DNA from: Astropecten irregularis
Lineage: Eukaryota > Echinodermata > Asteroidea > Paxillosida > Astropectinidae
Length of the DNA stretch: 64,000 nt
NCBI GenBank assembly: GCA_963971285.1
Contig: OZ020254.1
Span: 17,576,932 to 17,640,931 of the forward strand
Direction of reading: 5' to 3'
In this document: one piece after another, positions 59,401 through 64,000 of the stretch
Layout: the number at the start of each line of letters is the position of its first letter
How positions within the stretch are numbered: the stretch's first letter is position 1
Notes under the pieces: model-generated
The model's input: only the letters and a program-made list of their open reading frames with translations
Databases searched by the model: none
What the model was told of the DNA's origin: nothing
Position numbers and translations under genes: made by a program

Positions 59401-61416
59401 CTGTATCAGGATCAGTAGAAACGCCATAAAGAGCTGCACGCCGGGTGAGATCCAACGAGGCCGTCCAGCAGACTTCTTACCAGCTCTGAAGATACGATAG
59501 ATCCTACTCACTTTGAGTAAGGTTGGAGCGTAGGTCAGTGTAAAGCACAGACTAACTATAGCCTTGGATAAACAACAGGTGGCAGAAGTGGGATGAGATG
59601 TCAGCAGAAAGGTAGAGACAAAGGCTAAGAAGAGACCGATGACATTGACGGCGCTCAGCTCACGGCTGGTTGCTTTGATTACACTGTGCTTACGGTAAAC
59701 AGTCATACCAAATGCCATCAGCCCTGATAGAATTAAGCCGACGCATGATAGGATTACAATTGACAGGTGTAGTGTGTCAGTCCAGTCAGTAGCTTTTGGA
59801 ATGATCGGGATGCAAGACAAACGGTCCTCATCAGGCCACTCAGTCTCCTCACAATCCATACATTGTGTATTATTGACAACAACAGCGTACGGGTCACATT
59901 GGAAACAACCAAAGCAGCATTTTTCTTCCAATGGAGCAAGTCTGTAACCTGCTCGGCAGACGTCTACACATGTTGAAGTTGGAACATTGCTTGAACCAGA
60001 TGGCCAGATAATATCTTGATACATTTCCAGACGCCGTTCTGTAGGAGCTAATGCATCCCATATACCCACAGTAACCACTCTGAACTTTCCGTCATCTCCT
60101 TGTACATTGAGTATTTGGTATTTGCCCTCCATGTCGCCATCTTGGTTGAACTGAAAACGTCCTCTAACTCCTTCAAAGCTGACTTGCTTGAGATGGGTCA
60201 GAAGGACGTTTCCATTCAGAGTACTGATATCTGATGAATTCACAAGGGAATGTATTGCATAAGCAAATGCGTATACGGCATCGACTACTGGAGCCATGAG
60301 GGATCCTGTGTTGTATTGCTTGAGATGAGGCATACCACAATGTTCGTCAACCCACACGGTGCAATTATTGACTGTTTCCCAGTTGCTCAAGAAGAGCTCA
60401 AACCAGGGGTTCTTCTCAATTGCACGTCTCTCCAAGTTTGATAAATAGTCAAAGAATCCTTGGGGCTCCGGATTGTGAAGGCCGGTGAAGAGGGATCCTT
60501 TTGGTGTCTTGTGGGAAAGACCAAAAGCCCAAGCCTCGCTCCCAAACCAAATGAAATGTCCCTTCTTACCGCCATCTCCTTCTACAGCTTTGACGACCTT
60601 TCGTCCTGTGGATGATCCCCCGAAAACAACTACCACGCGAGCTTTTTGAGCCTTCCACACCAAAGTGGAAACTTGCTCCAGTTCGGAGGTTGTAAGTGGC
60701 GAGTGAACAGGCAGAGACAGAGCTACGCAGATGCCCTTACTTTCAGCTAGTACCTCTAAAGCGTGGGCACCTCGGATTCCATAAGTATCTGCTTGGTAAA
60801 TGACAGATATGTAATCCCATCCCATGTAAGAGATGACATCTACCATGGCCTGAGCTTGTAAACGATCTGGAGGAACAGACCGAAGGGAAAATGGAAATCT
60901 TCTTTTATCGCTGAGTTCATCACTCGTTGCACCGTATGATATCATTGGTGTCTCGTACAGATTGGCAACTGCTCCAGTGACTATACATTCCGTACTTGTG
61001 AACGGACCAATGATTCCCTGCACCTTTCTGAGTGAATCGTGGGATGTGTTCTGGTGCTGAGAATATTGGTCTAGTTGGCTATAAACGGATGTTAGATCTC
61101 CCTGAACCATAGACAGTGCAGAGAACAGGGCTTTATCCTCATTCCAGCAACTGTCTCGGATTTCAAAACCAAGACTGATGTTGGGCAGCAGGTCGCTCCT
61201 GTTGTTTATCTGTTCGATGGCAAACACCATGGCCTCAGCAAGCTGTAAATACCGCATCGATGGAACTCTTTCACACCTGCCGGACCTCAAAGGAAAGATG
61301 CCACCGAGTTGGATGTCTCCCTGTCGGGTGTACTCTAGCTGAGCTGCCGGTAAAGCAACCACTACTGCCGCACATAGGAGTAAAGACACACCCAAGATCA
61401 TCTGAGTGCCTGACAT
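59401..61416 (-). CDS. mGluR-like class C GPCR, variable exon K (farthest upstream)
   Basis: This is a 672-codon exon; start at 61416 (MSGTQMILGVSLLLCAAVVV). The dimer-loop cysteine is missing (YSQLDQYSQHQNTSHDSLRK), but an extra cysteine occurs in the next helix (TSTECIVTG), unique in the set. A DEHCGMPH segment replaces DERCGMPH, and the CRD has QCDPYAVV for QCEAYAVV; the nine cysteines are kept. VFT motifs GATSDELSD, PPDRLQ and ADTYGIRG are intact, with Glu in FGSEAW. The donor is CAG|GTAATA at 59401/59400, so its last intron would be 37.9 kb. Conserved boxes 1 and 2 lie upstream without a SINE, and no exon relic follows. It is probably the 5' end of the array. Confidence 0.92.
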
Positions 61417-62646
61417 GATTTTGGTCAATCTGTTTGCTGTAGTATGGATGGCAACTAAATACTGAAGAGAAACGGTAGAGTCTTTGCAAACTTTACCAAG
61501 TTTTTTTTATCTTTCCGGAAAGTCTCGACTTTCAAAAATCTGCCGTTGTGTCCTATGGGAGATTTCACGTTTCGTTATCTTTGGTCTGCTCAATGTCCAT
61601 AGAGATTAATGTTTGTAAAACATGAATTTTTACACGGAAATAAGTAAGCTTGTAATAGGTGACGGATATGTAGACTGTATAGATTGTTATGCGTATCCTC
61701 TTGAAGTACGGCGTTTATATAAGCCGTGTGGTACAGCAATTACATACACCAGAAAATAGTTTGTGTGTGCTGTTTGTAATTTTCCCATCTGATTGGTGGG
61801 CAGCAATATCCACGTAAATTTATATAACTTGACACTCCTTTCATTATTTTGAATTCCTCAAAACAAAATTGCATGTCAGCAATAAAAAAAAAATTGTTTG
61901 AAAACTCCTTCGTGCTTCACATCCACGTATGTCGATAATAAAAACTGTATATTTTCACAATTCTTTTCATGGTGGTTTTCCAAGGACTTGAACAACACGA
62001 ACCCAATTCTAGACAGACAGAATCGTAATTTGTCGAGAATGACATAGTTATAATGTCTCCCGCTAGATATAATTCTGACTAGAATTCATTGAATCGCCCT
62101 ATTTTCGTTGCACCAACGGAATATTAATGCAAAGGAAATTTAATTTGGATCAAGACTTTAGAAACGAGAAACTATAAGGAATTGTTAGGCCTGAAAATTT
62201 TACAGGTCTCCATTCACCCAAATGTAGGAGTTTTGGCGCCACAGGAGTTATTAAATACATGCATCTTCTCAAATTTATTCAATGATATTTTCAGTGAATT
62301 GACTGATTGTAGGAGTGTAATTCTATTGACTATATTATGTATCTAGAAGGAAATTCAATATCTGATACACGTCGTTCAAATTGTGTAGGCCCTACACAAA
62401 ACCCCTGTCATTCTCCACATGAGTAGAACACATCTTTTCACGTACCCACAAGGCTTCATCCCTTCTCAAGAATACTGGTTATTCCAGTGCACACTTCCAT
62501 TCATCCACTATCCATAGCAATGAAACGGATTATGGATACAACATGATAAAGCTGTGCCAGGCAGACATTTCATAACTATGTAGAGACTGAAGTTTCTGAA
62601 AACATCTGAGTTTCATCAAAATTCCTTTGAGTGCTAGTCATGTATT
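61417..62646. other. 5' flank of exon K and array boundary
   Basis: Box 1 (61464-61493) and box 2 (61552-61568) are present close to the start codon. Similarity to the other 5' flanks fades by about 61810. Beyond that I see no receptor-related sequence, so the array seems to end here. Confidence 0.55.
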
Positions 62647-62866
62647 GGCCTTCACGAAATGAGGCTTGAGGCTAGGCTTGGCATTTATTTTGCTACTGCC
62701 ATTTTGTGCCCTACATTAAATGAAGGGCTTGAGATACATGGTGAAGCTGAAGCCTTTCTTCGGCTTCGTCATGTGGCCCAGTCCCTTCATTTGGTTTTGT
62801 GGGTCTCAAATGGCGGTAGCAAAATAAGTACCAAGCCTAGCCTCAAGCAACGTTTCGTAAAGGCCA
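62647..62866. repeat. ~220-bp foldback element
   Basis: GGCTTGAGGCTAGGCTTGGC near 62662 is mirrored by CCAAGCCTAGCCTCAAGC near 62831. The pairing extends to GGCCTTCACGAAAT against TTTCGTAAAGGCC at the outer ends and to TTTTGCTACTGCCATTT inside. An open frame across it is a by-product of the palindrome. Confidence 0.8.
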
Positions 62867-63167
62867 TTATGATTCACGTGAACATGCGCATTTCGGTTTA
62901 TTTTCACTATGGTGATTTGCGTGTAGCTTGTTCACAAACGCGCGCGCCGCTCGCGACGCGTGGTGACAAAAGCGTATACGCCCGGAATACAACCAAATGT
63001 TTTAGTCAACACAAAAGTCATATCGTGTGTGATTGTGTTGTTTGAATCTGTGCGCTAAGGAAAGGCAAGCGTAGTGTGTAGTGTTTGTGGGTGCCCGAGG
63101 CAAAGTTTGTCCTGGATTTTGCCGTAGGGAACCCACTTGCAGCCCCGAACATCTTAGCCTATCAGTT
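62867..63167 (+). promoter_or_regulatory. CpG-rich upstream region
   Basis: This segment is much richer in CpG than the rest of the window, with a run CGCGCGCCGCTCGCGACGCG near 62940. It lies directly before the likely first exon at 63168, so it may be its promoter and 5' leader. No TATA box is obvious. Confidence 0.4.
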
Positions 63168-63447
63168 ATGGCCAAGCTACACGGGGTAATACATTGCCTT
63201 GTCATCCTTGCCACATTCTCTGCAATCGGTACCATCACACCATGTACTGCCGCTGGGGAGAGCTCTAGCGTGAATGCTAAACCACCATCACCCGGTCATG
63301 GCGTCGGGCGGACCGCCGGTGGTCTCGCTTCACGGTGGGTGCTCTTTGGAGGGGAGTTCGATGAGGATTTAAGATGGCTGCTCGGCTCCTATGCGGAACT
63401 TGCAAAGGAATTTGTCTACAAGATAACACCAGATGGATTTCCATGGG
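63168..63447 (+). CDS. putative first exon of an unidentified secreted or membrane protein
   Basis: The Met at 63168 opens a good signal peptide (MAKLHGVIHCLVILATFSAI) followed by a Ser/Pro/Gly-rich linker and then a more structured segment (RWVLFGGEFDEDLRWLLGSY, ELAKEFVYKITPDGFPWG). The frame stays open to the likely donor GGG|GTGTGTAA at 63447/63448 (phase 1); donors two or four bases later are also possible. The GC-rich, CpG-rich context differs from the receptor array, and the gene runs the opposite way. I do not recognise the protein. The remaining exons would lie beyond the window. Confidence 0.5.
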
Positions 63448-64000
63448 GTGTGTAATACAAGTCGTGAGATAATTATGTCTAACGTTAGTTTTCTACTTCT
63501 TCTTTCGTGTCCACTAATCCACTAATCACTTTATTGGAGCTCGGGTAGACAGGTAGATGTGGTTCATCCACAGTTCAACACATTGTTGTTCTTTCACATT
63601 AAACTCTACTACCAGTAGGGGGCGTCTCGAGAGGTGCTCCATGAGCCGATTTCGGAAACTTACGCAACATTTTCAACCTACCTTCGTTGCACATGTTATG
63701 CTCGTTTCAAGAAACTTTCGCAACATTTGCACCTTGCGTAAGTTACGCAACATTGTTGTGAATTCGGCTGCTGTTCTACGCAAAATAAACCTCGCCATTT
63801 GCTCACTGAATAAGCATACATGTATTTAGCATGTTAAAGGGTTTGAAGGCCATTATCACAAATATTCGCTAGTAATCACATAATCGATTCCAGATGAGAG
63901 AAATTCCGATTTCGCTTTTTTTAAGGATTGTATAAACATAATGAAGGCACTTTCTAAATATTTACGTAATACCAAAGTGTTCCTCTCTAGCACAGAGTGC
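63448..64000. other. probable intron
   Basis: AT-rich, with no further exon recognised. Around 63650-63750 a short motif of the form AACTTACGCAACATTT recurs in three variants. Confidence 0.4.

Noticed and set aside
22653..61416. Ten independent complete receptor genes
   Set aside because: Only one TM5-TM7 exon exists for the ten large exons, so they cannot each be complete genes within this window.
22653..61416. Dscam-style mutually exclusive internal exons
   Set aside because: Each variable exon has its own start codon and signal peptide, and no consistent acceptor precedes them, which fits alternative first exons better. A 5' leader intron cannot be excluded.
62659..63045. 128-codon plus-strand frame
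   Set aside because: Its first half is the foldback element at 62647-62866, and the second half has no domain or splice signal.

Overview
This is a eukaryotic, probably marine deuterostome, genomic window. The evidence is AT-rich spacers, GT-AG introns, tRNA-derived SINEs, many small inverted-repeat elements and frequent TACATGTACA and AGGCCTA motifs. An echinoderm is my best guess, but a hemichordate or cephalochordate cannot be excluded. The main content is a minus-strand family of metabotropic-glutamate-receptor-like class C GPCRs.

The layout is unusual. Eleven large exons of about 2.0 kb each encode a signal peptide, the whole Venus-flytrap (VFT) domain, the nine-cysteine domain and TM1 to mid-TM4. 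Each ends at a phase-0 CAG|GTAA donor. Only one exon in the window encodes the rest of the receptor (end of TM4, TM5-TM7, short tail): 21054-21548, with a phase-0 acceptor. Ten of the large exons (called B to K here, from 22653 to 61416) lie upstream of it in the same orientation. Nine of these are open and one (J) is broken. I find no other TM5-TM7 exon between them. The simplest reading is a protocadherin-like locus: alternative first exons, each with its own start codon and sensor domain, spliced to one shared signalling exon. Exon A (2070-4070) lies 3' of the shared exon and must use another one beyond the left edge.

Region by region: 1-2069 is non-coding with dispersed repeats. 2070-4070 is variable exon A. 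4071-21053 is a 17-kb gene-poor stretch with a ~160-bp satellite, a 16-bp minisatellite, a ~720-bp (TTTGC)n tract, palindromes and several MITE-like elements. 21054-21548 is the constant exon. 22653-61416 holds variable exons B, C, D, E, F, G, H, I, J, K in order of increasing distance from it. After 62.6 kb come a foldback element and a CpG-rich region with a likely first exon of an unrelated plus-strand gene at 63168.

The array grew by duplication and recombination. Exons K/J, I/H and G/F look like three copies of a two-exon unit. Their 3' flanks alternate between two types, while their 5' ends fall into types that cut across this pattern, so the exons are mosaics. Four truncated 5' relics of one exon type, two SINE copies and one DNA transposon mark steps in this history. 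The amino-acid-backbone pocket typical of class C receptors is kept, but the mGluR residues that hold the glutamate side chain are not. The family therefore probably senses other amino acids or small ligands, with one shared intracellular output.
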